Positions 37,859 to 47,186 are shown, numbered from the stretch's first letter. The stretch: 64,000 nucleotides of DNA from Paenibacillus sp. 1781tsa1 (GCF_024159265.1 NZ_JAMYWY010000001.1:3286001-3350000), one strand, 5' to 3'. A program made the numbers and translations. The notes: generated by a model from the sequence alone, not told the origin.

Positions 37859-38761
37859 ATGGGAATAAATAAATCTCGGCTTGAACCGATTGTCTTCCAT
37901 ACGTTAAATGGTATACTGATGATCGCCATCGCGATTGTTACCCTGTATCCGTTTGTGAATACACTCGCCGTATCATTCAATGCCGGTAATGACACCATCC
38001 GGGGTGGGATTTATCTGTGGCCTCGGGTATGGACAGATCAAAACTACAGAGCAGTATTTGCAGGAGGGACCATCTTCAGCGCCTTCGGTATATCTGTGGC
38101 GAGAACGGTTTTGGGGACAGTCTTAAGTCTATTCTTAACGTCCATGCTGGCTTACACACTAAGTCGAAAAGATTATATATTACGAAAGCCCATTACCATT
38201 ATCGTTGTTCTTACGATGTACTTTAGCGCAGGTCTTATTCCAACTTACTTCCTAATGAAAGATTTGCATTTGTTAAACAACTTTCTGGTGTACATTATTC
38301 CTGGGCTGATCAGTGCCTTTAATATGATTGTTATTCGTACCTATATCCAGACACTACCCGAGGGACTAATCGAATCGGCCAAGATTGATGGTGCTGGAGA
38401 TTTCAGAACGTTCATATCCATTATTCTACCACTGTGCCAACCGGTACTGGCTACTGTTGCATTGTTCATTGCAGTCGGCCAATGGAATTCTTGGTTCGAT
38501 ACGTTTCTGTATGCTTCTTCCAAACAAAACCTGAGCACGCTGCAATATGAGTTGATGAAGCTATTATCTTCTTCGATGAATTCCAACAGCAGTGCAGCTG
38601 TTGCCAATGGAGCGGATCTTGGCGCCGCGCGCAACATGGTTACACCCGTATCTATTCGGGCAGCCATTACAATTGTAGCCGCATTGCCGATCTTGGTTGT
38701 ATATCCATTTTTACAGAAGTATTTCGTTCATGGCTTGCAGCTTGGAGGGGTAAAAGAGTAA
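37859..38761 (+). CDS. Carbohydrate ABC transporter permease (LplC type)
   Basis: Membrane subunit of 300 aa, about six helices, EAA loop ESAKIDGAGDFRTF. AAGGAGG precedes ATG 37859. Paralogue of the gene at 55146. Last gene of the importer, followed by a strong terminator. Confidence 0.94.
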   Translation: MGINKSRLEPIVFHTLNGILMIAIAIVTLYPFVNTLAVSFNAGNDTIRGGIYLWPRVWTDQNYRAVFAGGTIFSAFGISVARTVLGTVLSLFLTSMLAYTLSRKDYILRKPITIIVVLTMYFSAGLIPTYFLMKDLHLLNNFLVYIIPGLISAFNMIVIRTYIQTLPEGLIESAKIDGAGDFRTFISIILPLCQPVLATVALFIAVGQWNSWFDTFLYASSKQNLSTLQYELMKLLSSSMNSNSSAAVANGADLGAARNMVTPVSIRAAITIVAALPILVVYPFLQKYFVHGLQLGGVKE

Positions 38762-38788
38762 ACTTAATGCAGTTCCAGATAACCGATC

Positions 38789-38817
38789 AAAAACGGTCAC
38801 CCGGGTGACCGTTTTTT
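38789..38817 (+). terminator. Strong terminator after xylan-locus importer
   Basis: A perfect GGTCAC-CCGG-GTGACC hairpin with flanking AAAAAC/GTTTTTT, so it may work in both directions. It closes the region begun at 26205. Confidence 0.93.
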
Positions 38818-38871
38818 CATGTTTTTTAAACGGCGGGCCCAGTACGTCAATTGCACACGAATTTAACTTAT

Positions 38872-38911
38872 TCAACAATGTTGTTGACAATTAAATTAAA
38901 GTTAATATAAT
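38872..38911 (+). promoter_or_regulatory. Consensus sigma-A promoter with palindromic operator
   Basis: TTGACA (38884-38889) and TATAAT (38906-38911) are separated by 16 nt: both boxes are perfect. TCAACAA-TG-TTGTTGA (38872-38887), a perfect inverted repeat, overlaps the -35 box and looks like a repressor site. It should drive the signalling module starting at 39044. Confidence 0.7.
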
Positions 38912-38949
38912 TTATATTTACTTGATTCACTAGTCAGTCTCTTTTCAGG

Positions 38950-39036
38950 GTGCCACTGCGCGAGAATGCCCTCTATCAAGAACTGTCCAAAGCGCTTGAC
39001 CATCCCGAGCTCTTACCATTTTATCAAGGAGACTGA
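38950..39036 (+). other. 28-codon protein-like stretch upstream of CheY gene
   Basis: GTG 38950 to TGA 39034 reads an amphipathic peptide (LRENALYQELSKALDHPE...) that looks like a protein C-terminus. It has no ribosome site and its stop overlaps the ribosome site of the next gene. It could be a gene remnant or a coupling leader. No family recognised. Confidence 0.25.
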
Positions 39037-39043
39037 AGAGAAA

Positions 39044-39418
39044 ATGAAAGTATTAATCGTGGAAGACTCCATTTTCGTACAGAAATTGCTTACAAAGCTT
39101 ATTGTTGACCATATTCCAGAATGCGAGATTCAGATTGCTAACAATGGAGAGCAAGGTTACAACCTATTTAAGGAGTTTCAACCTGATTTTATAACCACCG
39201 ACCTGCTGATGCCTGGTCTGAACGGACAAGAAATGCTTCGAATGATTCGGGAAACGGATAGCAAAGTCAAAATTATTATTCTATCTGCAGATATTCAGAA
39301 GACAACTAGGGATGAAGTTGAATTGTTGGGTATTTCTGGATTTTTGAATAAACCGTTAACCGCAGAAAAGGCAACCACCATGATTCAACTCATTCAGGCG
39401 GCCTATCATGTTGAATGA
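39044..39418 (+). CDS. CheY-like single-domain response regulator
   Basis: A 124-aa receiver without output domain: acidic EDS at the N-terminus, phosphoacceptor Asp53 (TTDLLMPG), Ser in ILSAD and Lys in LNKPL. Start ATG 39044 has AAGGAGA upstream; a frame from 38966 has no site and adds an unrelated head. It overlaps the CheC-like gene by 11 nt. It probably acts by protein contact with that protein or with the cyclase, under an unknown kinase. Confidence 0.92.
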   Translation: MKVLIVEDSIFVQKLLTKLIVDHIPECEIQIANNGEQGYNLFKEFQPDFITTDLLMPGLNGQEMLRMIRETDSKVKIIILSADIQKTTRDEVELLGISGFLNKPLTAEKATTMIQLIQAAYHVE

Positions 39419-40043
39419 TTTACAGAAGGATTTGCTAACTGAACTTGTGAACGTTTACGTGGGACAAGCGGCTAACATGTTGTCGGAGATTGTAGACAAG
39501 CGTATTGTTTTGAGTATTCCGGAGGTGGAACTAATCTCCATATCCGATGTTGACCCTGGAGATCGAAGATACAATATTTTCTTTAGTGAAGGGCATCTGT
39601 TCAGATCCTCTTTACAATTTGGATATGAATTTCAGGGAAAAGCATTTCTGATGTTTCCTGTAGAGCAGGCTAAAGTATTGGCCAACATCTGCCTTGGAGA
39701 ACTGGGTGAGAGCGTTATAACGGAAGATCCGAACCTGATGGACACGGATTTGGACGTTTTGAAGGAAGTTAGCAATGTTCTTCTTAACGCCATTATTGGA
39801 GAATTCGGAAATTTCCTGGAGATCAAACTGGAATATGTCCTGCCTGATATTGAACTGATCTATGTCACCAATTCCGATCAACAAATATTGCTTCAGAATG
39901 AAGTCTATGTCCTGGTTTTACATACCTCGTTTTTACTTGCCGATACGGATGTGACAGGGATCATTGTCATAGCATTGAGCATGAACTCCATATCAAGCCT
40001 GCTTGCCAAAATGGACGCTTTGTTGGAGGGGGATAATGGATAA
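39408..40043 (+). CDS. CheC/CheX-family phosphatase-like protein
   Basis: A 211-aa soluble protein with the CheC-type pattern: a conserved E..N segment (LKEVSNVLLNAIIGEF, about 125-140) inside alternating helices and strands, and a matching N-terminal half (LTELVNVYVGQAANML). CheC proteins dephosphorylate CheY-P, so the partner here is probably the CheY-like protein directly upstream. No chemotaxis operon genes are nearby, which suggests a signalling use outside motility or regulation of the cyclase that follows. Confidence 0.82.
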   Translation: MLNDLQKDLLTELVNVYVGQAANMLSEIVDKRIVLSIPEVELISISDVDPGDRRYNIFFSEGHLFRSSLQFGYEFQGKAFLMFPVEQAKVLANICLGELGESVITEDPNLMDTDLDVLKEVSNVLLNAIIGEFGNFLEIKLEYVLPDIELIYVTNSDQQILLQNEVYVLVLHTSFLLADTDVTGIIVIALSMNSISSLLAKMDALLEGDNG

Positions 40044-40998
40044 TCTTATTTCACAAGCTTTGAACAAAGCCCATATGGGGATCATGATCGTGGACAGACA
40101 TTTGAAAGTTGTTGTGTGGAATGCCTGGTTGGAGCGCTTTACGGGCAAGAATGCGGAAGAGGTAATCGGCTTGAATCTGCTGGAGGTCTGCCCACGGTTT
40201 AAGTCGAACATGTATCTGAATATTTTGCAAAATGCGCTGTATCATGGACAAAGCAGATTTTGCTCAAGTGCTTTACATAAGGCATTCATTCTTCCTAATG
40301 ACGGAGAAGACGGGCAATTATTCAGACAAAATATGCATGTTGAACCGCTCTATCATGAAGATCGCAGTTATGCGCTTATTCAGATTACTGACATGACAAA
40401 CACGAACACACGTGTATATAAACTTAAAAATCTGATCAAAGAACTGGAGACGGAGTACGCCAAAATCAAAATCTCCGAAAAGATCAGCAAACATCTGTCT
40501 CTGCATGATCCACTTACGGGTCTGCCTAATCGTCTCGCTTATAATGACCGTCTTGCCTGGGCTATCAGTAATGCTCAAAGAAACAATAGTAAACTTGCGA
40601 TTATGTTTGTGGATGCTGATGGGTTTAAACAAGTGAATGATACATATGGACATCATGTTGGTGATCAAGTGCTGCTGGAAATGGCGAAGCGATTAAGCGA
40701 ATCGATTCCAAGTGCGGATACTGTAGCACGGCTTGGCGGGGATGAATTTATCATTTTAAGCCATCTGAAAGATGATCATGATGCTGAAATTATCGCCAAA
40801 AGATTGGAAGCTGCATTCAGTACCCATTTCAAAATTGCAGGAAACTACATCAACCTTTCGATGAGTATAGGTATCAGCCTGTTTCCCAAGCACGGACAGG
40901 AGCCTTCTGAACTACTGAGACATGCGGATGGAGCCATGTACAAGATTAAAAAGAATGGCAAGAACGGATACGGGATTTATGAACCTGAAAATGCTTAA
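40036..40998 (+). CDS. PAS-GGDEF diguanylate cyclase
   Basis: A 320-aa cytosolic protein: PAS domain (about 5-125), a helical linker and a GGDEF domain (about 155-315) with an intact RLGGDEF active site and DADGFKQVND. It should make c-di-GMP from two GTP. The usual upstream RxxD product-inhibition site is not present (PSAD in its place). ATG 40036 overlaps the CheC-like stop by 8 nt behind TTGGAGGGGG. It closes a three-gene signalling module, so its activity is probably set by the receiver and CheC-like protein. Confidence 0.93.
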   Translation: MDNLISQALNKAHMGIMIVDRHLKVVVWNAWLERFTGKNAEEVIGLNLLEVCPRFKSNMYLNILQNALYHGQSRFCSSALHKAFILPNDGEDGQLFRQNMHVEPLYHEDRSYALIQITDMTNTNTRVYKLKNLIKELETEYAKIKISEKISKHLSLHDPLTGLPNRLAYNDRLAWAISNAQRNNSKLAIMFVDADGFKQVNDTYGHHVGDQVLLEMAKRLSESIPSADTVARLGGDEFIILSHLKDDHDAEIIAKRLEAAFSTHFKIAGNYINLSMSIGISLFPKHGQEPSELLRHADGAMYKIKKNGKNGYGIYEPENA

Positions 40999-41178
40999 GA
41001 AATCTAAAAATGTATTTTTTATAAAGTTGCGCAGTAGCAACTTTATTTGTCTATACAATGAACATAAGAAAAAATATGTTTTTCCGTATGAATTACATTT
41101 TTTACACAGGAAGATGCGAGAGTAGTTACCGAGTATGTAGTAATCAATTAACCAGTGACATATAAAGGAGTACACAGA

Positions 41179-41370
41179 TTGAATGAAATAGATGGTGCGA
41201 TAATCGCACTTTTGCTGTTCAGTTTCTATATTCTATTACTGTACGGAATGCCGATCATCTTAATCATCGTGGGGTATTTTATATTCAAAGGTTACAAGAA
41301 GCGCAGGGGTGTGAGGACGATCGATAATCCGGTGGCTCCTGATGGTAAGCAAGCGAATATTAAACCTTAG
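41179..41370 (+). CDS. Small membrane protein of unknown function (63 aa)
   Basis: A hydrophobic stretch (about 5-42, one long or two short helices) is followed by a basic tail (KGYKKRRG). TTG 41179 is preceded by AAAGGAG at 8 nt; a GTG at 41155 in the same frame has no site. The gene ends before a terminator at 41424. Not recognised. Confidence 0.6.
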   Translation: MNEIDGAIIALLLFSFYILLLYGMPIILIIVGYFIFKGYKKRRGVRTIDNPVAPDGKQANIKP

Positions 41371-41423
41371 AATTAACGTTGACACTACAACATTGAAAGG
41401 GACCAGAGTATGGCCCCCTGGTG

Positions 41424-41448
41424 AGCCGCTGATATAGCGGCTTTTTTT
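41424..41448 (+). terminator. Terminator after small membrane protein gene
   Basis: AGCCGCT-GATAT-AGCGGCT followed by a T run. The rest of 41371-41667 is AT-rich and shows no other clear feature. Confidence 0.93.
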
Positions 41449-41667
41449 ATTGCCAATCGCTATATTTCCTAGCCCAGAATAAAAATTCGCCAGCTTCGAA
41501 ATTTATCATTAAACCACCTCTAATGCCGGGATAAGATTGTGATAATTCAAGTTAATTTTGTTCATTTAAATGTCTAAGAGATTACAGTACACTGAAATAA
41601 CATACAGACGGAACATACTAAACATGAGAAGAAATGTGAGGAATTATTATTCGTTGGAGGTTTTAAC

Positions 41668-43980
41668 GTGAAGACCAAAAATATCTGGTTTAATGAACCT
41701 GCTAGAACATGGGAAGCGGCATTGCCTATCGGGAATGGAACTCTTGGAGGCATGATTTTTGGGAAAACACAGATCGAGAGAATTCAGCTTAATGAAGATA
41801 GTCTGTGGTATGGTGGTCCGATGCAGCGGAATAATCCTCAAGCCCTTGACTCTTTATCTCAGATCAGAAACCTGATTTTTGATGGCAAGATTAGGGAAGC
41901 AGAAGAACTCGCAGCGGATACTCTGGTAGGTGTACCTGACGGGCAAAGGCATTATGAGCCATTAGGGGACTTCTACATCGCTATGGATCACAGTGAACAA
42001 GAACCGAATGAATATCACAGACATCTCGATCTGGAACAAGGTAAGGTAAGCGTAAATTATACCGTAGATCAATCCATTTACAGCCGTGATTATTTTGCTA
42101 GCTACCCGGATCAAGTACTCGTGGTTCATCTCAAATCCAGCGTACCTGAAAAGTTATCTTTCTCCACTATTTTTGGCAGAGGAACTGTTCTGCAATCAAC
42201 ACACTGGTCCAGTAGTCTCAAACATCCTGTTGGGTTCCAATCCAATCTGGATCGGATCGAGAAGCGTGGAACGAATAACTTGATCATTCGAGGAAGGAGT
42301 GGGGGAGAAGAAGGAATTCGATTTTGTTGCGCGATCCGCCTTATATCTGAAGGGGGGCAGATTCATTATTCAAGCGGTCAGCTTTCTCTGAAGGATGGTA
42401 ATTCAGCGACTATTCTAATCTCAGCTTGCACGGATTTTCGAGTACCCAAGGAACAACTTGAAGTGGAGTGCCTCCGAAGAATTGAGGCCGCTTCAACCAA
42501 GACATACAGCGAACTGCTCGCCAATCATGTCTCGGACTATCAATCTTTATTTAAAAAGATGGATATACATCTCGAAGATGATAATACAGATGTTATTTGT
42601 TCCGAACTTCCAATCGATCAACGCCTCGCACGGCTTAGAGCTGGTAAGCTTGATCCTGAACTGGTGAGTCTATACTTTCAATTTGGTCGTTATCTGCTTA
42701 TCTCAAGCAGCCGTCCAGGTTCTTTACCGGCAAACCTTCAAGGGATATGGAATAAAGACATGCTTCCAGTATGGGATAGCAAATATACGATTAATATTAA
42801 TACACAGATGAATTACTGGCCTGCAGAAAGCTGCAATCTGTCTGAATGTCACGTTCCATTGTTTGATTTTATAGAGCGACTGCAAGTTCGAGGAAAGGAA
42901 ACTGCTAGGATCATGTATGGGTGCAGGGGATTCGTCGCCCACCATAATTCGGATATCTGGGCAGACGCCGCTCCGCAGGATGTATGCATGACATCGACGT
43001 TTTGGACCATGGGAGGAGCATGGCTTTCATTACATCTGTGGGACCATTACGAATACAATCAGGATGTTCAGTTTCTTCAAAAAGTTTACGCCACGATGAA
43101 AGATGCGGCTATGTTTATTCTGGATTATCTAGTAGAAGATCCTTCCGGAAATTGGGTGATATGTCCTTCGTCCTCACCGGAGAATCGCTATATATTAGAC
43201 AATGGAGAGTCGGGGTCTTTATGTTTTGGTGCTTCAATGGATAACCAGATTATTAGAGAACTCTTCACGCGCTGCATTGAGAGCACCCGGATCTTGCAAG
43301 AAGATCAGGAATTTGGTGAAGTACTTCGTAGCGCTTTAACCAAGATACCGGAGACCTCCATTGGAAAACATGGTCAGATCCAGGAGTGGAGTAAGGACTA
43401 TGATGAATTGGAACCTGGCCACAGACATATTTCCCATTTATTCGCTTTGCATCCCGGAACGCAAATTACGGTGCAATCCACACCTGATCTGGCTAAGGCA
43501 GCGCGCGTAACACTCGATCGAAGATTGGAACACGGTGGTGGACACACAGGATGGAGCAGGGCGTGGATTCTGAACATGTGGGCACGATTAGAGGAGTCGG
43601 AACTTGCACACGATAACATCGTGGAACTTCTACGTTCCTCCACGTTACCCAATCTGTTTTGTGACCATCCTCCATTTCAAATTGATGGTAACTTTGGAGG
43701 TACTGCAGGTATAGCAGAGATGCTTCTCCAGAGCCATGACGAAGTAATCCGATTGTTACCTGCTCTGCCCGCAGCCTGGCCAACAGGATATATTCATGGA
43801 ATTCGGGCTCGCGGCGGATTTGAATTAGATCTGGAATGGGAAGCGGGTCGTCTGTTAAATACCAGAATTCGCTCTATTGCAGAATCATCTGTAACCGTAT
43901 CCTATCAGGACCAAAAGATAGAATTAACCTTTCCAGGCCCCAATTCCATGATTGAATTAAAAGGATATCAATGGAAATAA
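41668..43980 (+). CDS. GH95 family glycoside hydrolase (alpha-L-fucosidase/galactosidase type)
   Basis: A 770-aa protein with the full GH95 layout: an N-terminal beta domain (about 1-270; WEAALPIGNGTLG, LNEDSLWYGGP), a helical linker and an (alpha/alpha)6 barrel (about 330-690; NYWPAESCNLSE, GHRHISHLFALHPG, DGNFGGTAGIAEMLLQS), and a short C-terminal beta domain. There is no signal peptide, so it acts in the cytosol. GH95 enzymes remove alpha-1,2-fucose or alpha-L-galactose, for example from xyloglucan oligosaccharides. GTG start behind TTGGAGG. It is convergent with an AraC regulator gene. Confidence 0.93.
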   Translation: MKTKNIWFNEPARTWEAALPIGNGTLGGMIFGKTQIERIQLNEDSLWYGGPMQRNNPQALDSLSQIRNLIFDGKIREAEELAADTLVGVPDGQRHYEPLGDFYIAMDHSEQEPNEYHRHLDLEQGKVSVNYTVDQSIYSRDYFASYPDQVLVVHLKSSVPEKLSFSTIFGRGTVLQSTHWSSSLKHPVGFQSNLDRIEKRGTNNLIIRGRSGGEEGIRFCCAIRLISEGGQIHYSSGQLSLKDGNSATILISACTDFRVPKEQLEVECLRRIEAASTKTYSELLANHVSDYQSLFKKMDIHLEDDNTDVICSELPIDQRLARLRAGKLDPELVSLYFQFGRYLLISSSRPGSLPANLQGIWNKDMLPVWDSKYTININTQMNYWPAESCNLSECHVPLFDFIERLQVRGKETARIMYGCRGFVAHHNSDIWADAAPQDVCMTSTFWTMGGAWLSLHLWDHYEYNQDVQFLQKVYATMKDAAMFILDYLVEDPSGNWVICPSSSPENRYILDNGESGSLCFGASMDNQIIRELFTRCIESTRILQEDQEFGEVLRSALTKIPETSIGKHGQIQEWSKDYDELEPGHRHISHLFALHPGTQITVQSTPDLAKAARVTLDRRLEHGGGHTGWSRAWILNMWARLEESELAHDNIVELLRSSTLPNLFCDHPPFQIDGNFGGTAGIAEMLLQSHDEVIRLLPALPAAWPTGYIHGIRARGGFELDLEWEAGRLLNTRIRSIAESSVTVSYQDQKIELTFPGPNSMIELKGYQWK

Positions 43981-44013
43981 TAGATTAGTCATTAATAAGT
44001 TACCGATTTACAT

Positions 44014-44062
44014 GAGCGAATATCACCCGACAACATTGACGGGGGAATTCGCTCTTTTGTTT
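44014..44062. terminator. Terminator between convergent genes
   Basis: GAGCGAAT (44014-44021) pairs with ATTCGCTC (44047-44054), with inner CCCG/CGGG pairing, followed by TTTTGTTTTG. Serves the GH95 gene and possibly the convergent regulator. Confidence 0.8.
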
Positions 44063-44112
44063 TGTGTAAATGAAAACAGGCAAAAGTAGCGTGTTTTTGC
44101 TCAATGTAATGT

Positions 44113-44964
44113 TTAAAGATGGAATCCATATTTGACAAACTTACCGGGTGAAGTCCCGACCAGCTTGGTAAAACTGCGAATAAAATTGGCATAATCCCCA
44201 AAACCGGATTGATAACAGGCCTCTGTAATACTTAAACCTTCAATTAAATAAGATTTCGACAGCTCTATACGGCGACTAAGAATGTATGCTCGAATGGTGA
44301 GTCCGGTGTGTTTTTTGAATTGGCGACTAATATAGCTGCTATTCGTGAACGTAGCCTCTGACAATTGTTCGAGGGTCAGTTGTTTGGTGAGATTGCATTC
44401 AATGTAATCCATCGTATTTCGAACTAGTTCAGGCATAATATCCGTTGCAACAAAATCCGTATTTTGAAAAGTTAGATTCGTTAGAAGGAGTAACTGAGTA
44501 ATCAAAATATTCCTCAGAATATCCGCTCCATAGTCACTTGATGAGAGACACTGTTCAAGCTCACCAGCTAATTGCAGCACTCGTTGAAGCTCGTGCTCTT
44601 CAAGATGTACGATATTACCCTTACCCTTGGGACGGTAGTCGAAACATGCGGATAAGTTGGTGGTTGACGTAGACAAGCGGTTCAGATATGACTTTTTCAG
44701 ATTTATGGTAATTCTCTCATATTCGTTTTTGTCCAAGGCAAAGGAACGGTGCATCTCCTCCGGGTTAAGAACGAGCAGATCGCCACGTTGCAAATGGTAA
44801 CAACGGTTCTCAATATAGAAATTCACATTGCCACGAAGAAATAAGTAGAGTTCATATGCATTATGTCGATGATAAAACGTTCCCATATTATACGTGGTGG
44901 TGCGATGAAGATACAACAGCTCATTCTGGATTGGATCAAACAGGTATTCTGAAGTCTCATTCAT
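44113..44964 (-). CDS. AraC-family regulator with cupin sensor domain
   Basis: A one-component regulator of 283 aa: N-terminal cupin-type arabinose-binding-like domain (about 1-140; HRHNAYELYLFLRG, GDLLVLNPEEMH) and C-terminal AraC double helix-turn-helix (about 185-280; FKKHTGL, CYQSGFGDYANFIRSF). The start is ATG 44964; an open frame extends to 45306 but its N-terminal part is unlike protein. A GGAGG lies 13 nt upstream. It is divergent from the gene at 45124 and may control it and the GH95 gene in response to a cytosolic sugar. Confidence 0.9.
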   Translation of the reverse strand: MNETSEYLFDPIQNELLYLHRTTTYNMGTFYHRHNAYELYLFLRGNVNFYIENRCYHLQRGDLLVLNPEEMHRSFALDKNEYERITINLKKSYLNRLSTSTTNLSACFDYRPKGKGNIVHLEEHELQRVLQLAGELEQCLSSSDYGADILRNILITQLLLLTNLTFQNTDFVATDIMPELVRNTMDYIECNLTKQLTLEQLSEATFTNSSYISRQFKKHTGLTIRAYILSRRIELSKSYLIEGLSITEACYQSGFGDYANFIRSFTKLVGTSPGKFVKYGFHL

Positions 44965-45077
44965 ATCAGATATATGACCTCCTTGTCGTTTCGCGCAATA
45001 AATATAGCCGTTTATGCAATGAAATTGCAGACGTGAACCTATAAAATGTAACCATCCTAGCATGATGGATACATAAT

Positions 45078-45091
45078 TGCAAGCGTTTACA
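45078..45091. promoter_or_regulatory. cre-like site in divergent promoter region
   Basis: TGCAAGCGTTTACA matches the CcpA consensus at 13 of 14. It overlaps a possible promoter for the 45124 gene (TTGCAA 45077-45082, 17-nt spacer, TGTACA 45100-45105). Confidence 0.6.
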
Positions 45092-45123
45092 CCTAAGTGT
45101 GTACAACGCGATTGGAGGAAAAG

Positions 45124-47106
45124 ATGGATCTGATTTTCACGGCACGAAGTAGAGAGCAAGACAACGTAGAGTACACGGCATTGAACAAGCATGCTCTTAA
45201 GGCTGACGTAAAAGTTGGAAGCGGGAACGGCAGTGCAGAAGACCCATGGCAAGCAGACATTCAGATTTACAACGAGGGCCATACTGCCTGGGCAGGGGTT
45301 ATTCATGTGGAAATGCCGTTGGACAAACAGAATCCGAGGTTTTTTTTGCCTGCATTTATGTATGGCCGCAACCGGGGCGAAGCACCCCAGAATGTCCCAA
45401 ATGAGTTCCCCAGACTAAGGGAGGGCAATCCCTCTCGCCCTTCATCACCGTGGTGGATGGTCCGAAGCGATCGTCTGTCTCATCCGGCTGCACTTATCTA
45501 TGATGAAGGTCGGATTTTGGGTCTAAGTGCAAGTCCTTACTGGATCAATACAGGAAGCCAGAAGCAGCAATGGTATCCAGGAATGGAAGGAACGTTCGTG
45601 CAATATGGGGGATTCACATGTTCTATTGAAAAGGGTACGGTCGGATATACGTTGGGATATGAGAATGCGCCGTTGCTATTTATCAAATCCAGACTTGTCC
45701 ATGAGCGAGCTGCCCTTGGAGAAAACTGTTTTGAACTTGCGGCAGGTGAATCGGTTGGGCTCACTCTTGAACTATATAACTACGAGTCTGAATCAGAACT
45801 GGGTATCAATCCCGCACTGGAAACAATCTATGGGCGGTATCACGAGAAACCAAGAGAAGGAAGTGGCATTCAGACAACGGTAGTGGATTTATCCAATGCC
45901 ATCCATGAATATGCCTGGCTTCCGGAGGATCGTCAGTATTCCACATTTGTATATGAAGATGCCGCTGAAACAAGTGGCTACCGATACAACAAAATTATCT
46001 CAATCAGTTGGACAAATGGTATGACGATAGCTGCTCCTATGCTTATGGCCGCACTGCGCTTGAATAATGAGCCTATGCGACAGCAGGCGTTATCCTGCAT
46101 TACCAATATTATCGAGAATGCCATGAATTCCGAATCCGGACTTCCATACGATGCCTATCAGGATGGAATATGGAGTGTTAAAGGCTGGTGGTTCGACGGC
46201 ATGCGTACCCCAGGACATTCCTCTTACCTTGTAGCTCAAGCGATGTTCTACATTCTGAAAAGCTACGATTATGAGAAGCGCATTCGAAATGTGAGTCACG
46301 ATGATTGGCTTGTTTACGTCAAGCAAGTGCTTGATCGTCTGGAGTACACGAAGAATACGGATGGAGAATATCCCACTATTTTGTCAGAGCGGACAGGGGC
46401 AGGACTTGAATATGATGCCTTTAGTGGAGTCTGGTGTCTTGCCGCCAAGGCATATTATAGCTGGTTAACTCATAATACCTCTTCTCTGGATGAGCTCAGA
46501 CGAAGTGAAGCCCACTATTACAACACTTATGTGCAACACATGGAATGTTACGGCGCTCCGCTGGATGCGGACAAGGCTGTTGATTCGGAAGGCATTCTGG
46601 CTTACATCAAAGCTGTTCGGTTTTTACATGCGTTGACTGGCGACGAGCTGTTCCTGGATCACATGAGAGATGCAATCAGCTATGAATTCAGTTTCAAATT
46701 TTGTTACAACTCACCTGTTAAGATTCCGCCGCTTAGTACACTAGGCTGGTCCAGTTCCGGGGGAAGTGTCACTTCAGTAGCTAATCCCCATATTCATCCC
46801 ATGTCCAGCAATCTGGTGGATGAGTTGTTGTACTACGTTGAACACCGGGAAGAGAATTATGTGCGTCAACGTATGATGGATACCATTGGGTGGGGGTGTC
46901 AGACCTATAATCGCTATGATCAAGAATTTGGCTATGGCAAAAAAGGATGGATGTCTGAACGCTTCTGTCATTCAGAAGGATTGGTCACTGAAAAATATGC
47001 GGATGGTTCGCCAGCCAGCACCTGGTTTTGCCTGATGCCATGGGCCAGTGGCTCGATCATTGAAGGCCTTGTTGGCGACTATTGGGATTATGCACGCCAT
47101 GAATGA
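45124..47106 (+). CDS. Unrecognised cytosolic glycosidase-like protein
   Basis: A 660-aa protein without signal peptide. The first 270 residues look beta-rich (FLPAFMYGRNRGEAP, WWMVRSDRLSHPAALI), and the rest has helical repeats with Trp and acidic motifs (GWWFDGMRTPGHSSYL, DAFSGVWCLAAKAYYSW), as in six-hairpin (alpha/alpha)6 glycosidases. I cannot place it in a GH family. ATG 45124 follows TTGGAGGAAA. It is divergent from an AraC regulator, shares a cre-like site and neighbours GH95, so a role in oligosaccharide breakdown is likely. Confidence 0.75.
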   Translation: MDLIFTARSREQDNVEYTALNKHALKADVKVGSGNGSAEDPWQADIQIYNEGHTAWAGVIHVEMPLDKQNPRFFLPAFMYGRNRGEAPQNVPNEFPRLREGNPSRPSSPWWMVRSDRLSHPAALIYDEGRILGLSASPYWINTGSQKQQWYPGMEGTFVQYGGFTCSIEKGTVGYTLGYENAPLLFIKSRLVHERAALGENCFELAAGESVGLTLELYNYESESELGINPALETIYGRYHEKPREGSGIQTTVVDLSNAIHEYAWLPEDRQYSTFVYEDAAETSGYRYNKIISISWTNGMTIAAPMLMAALRLNNEPMRQQALSCITNIIENAMNSESGLPYDAYQDGIWSVKGWWFDGMRTPGHSSYLVAQAMFYILKSYDYEKRIRNVSHDDWLVYVKQVLDRLEYTKNTDGEYPTILSERTGAGLEYDAFSGVWCLAAKAYYSWLTHNTSSLDELRRSEAHYYNTYVQHMECYGAPLDADKAVDSEGILAYIKAVRFLHALTGDELFLDHMRDAISYEFSFKFCYNSPVKIPPLSTLGWSSSGGSVTSVANPHIHPMSSNLVDELLYYVEHREENYVRQRMMDTIGWGCQTYNRYDQEFGYGKKGWMSERFCHSEGLVTEKYADGSPASTWFCLMPWASGSIIEGLVGDYWDYARHE

Positions 47107-47146
47107 ATTTATGTTGCAATAACTACAACAGTCACCATGTTAGATT

Positions 47147-47186
47147 CCGCCGATAGAGAGAACATGCTACCGGCGGTTTATTTTCG
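47147..47186 (+). terminator. Possible terminator before two-component operon
   Basis: CCGCCG (47147-47152) pairs with CGGCGG (47171-47176) across 18 nt and is followed by TTTATTTTC. It overlaps the leader of the regulator gene at 47209. Confidence 0.5.

Noticed and set aside
38912..39043. Possible c-di-GMP riboswitch upstream of the CheY/cyclase module
   Set aside because: The conserved core and tetraloop arrangement of GEMM riboswitches could not be found in this leader.
44965..45306. N-terminal extension of the AraC regulator
   Set aside because: The extra residues are unlike protein, cross the promoter and cre-like site of the divergent gene, and the cupin domain starts cleanly at 44964.
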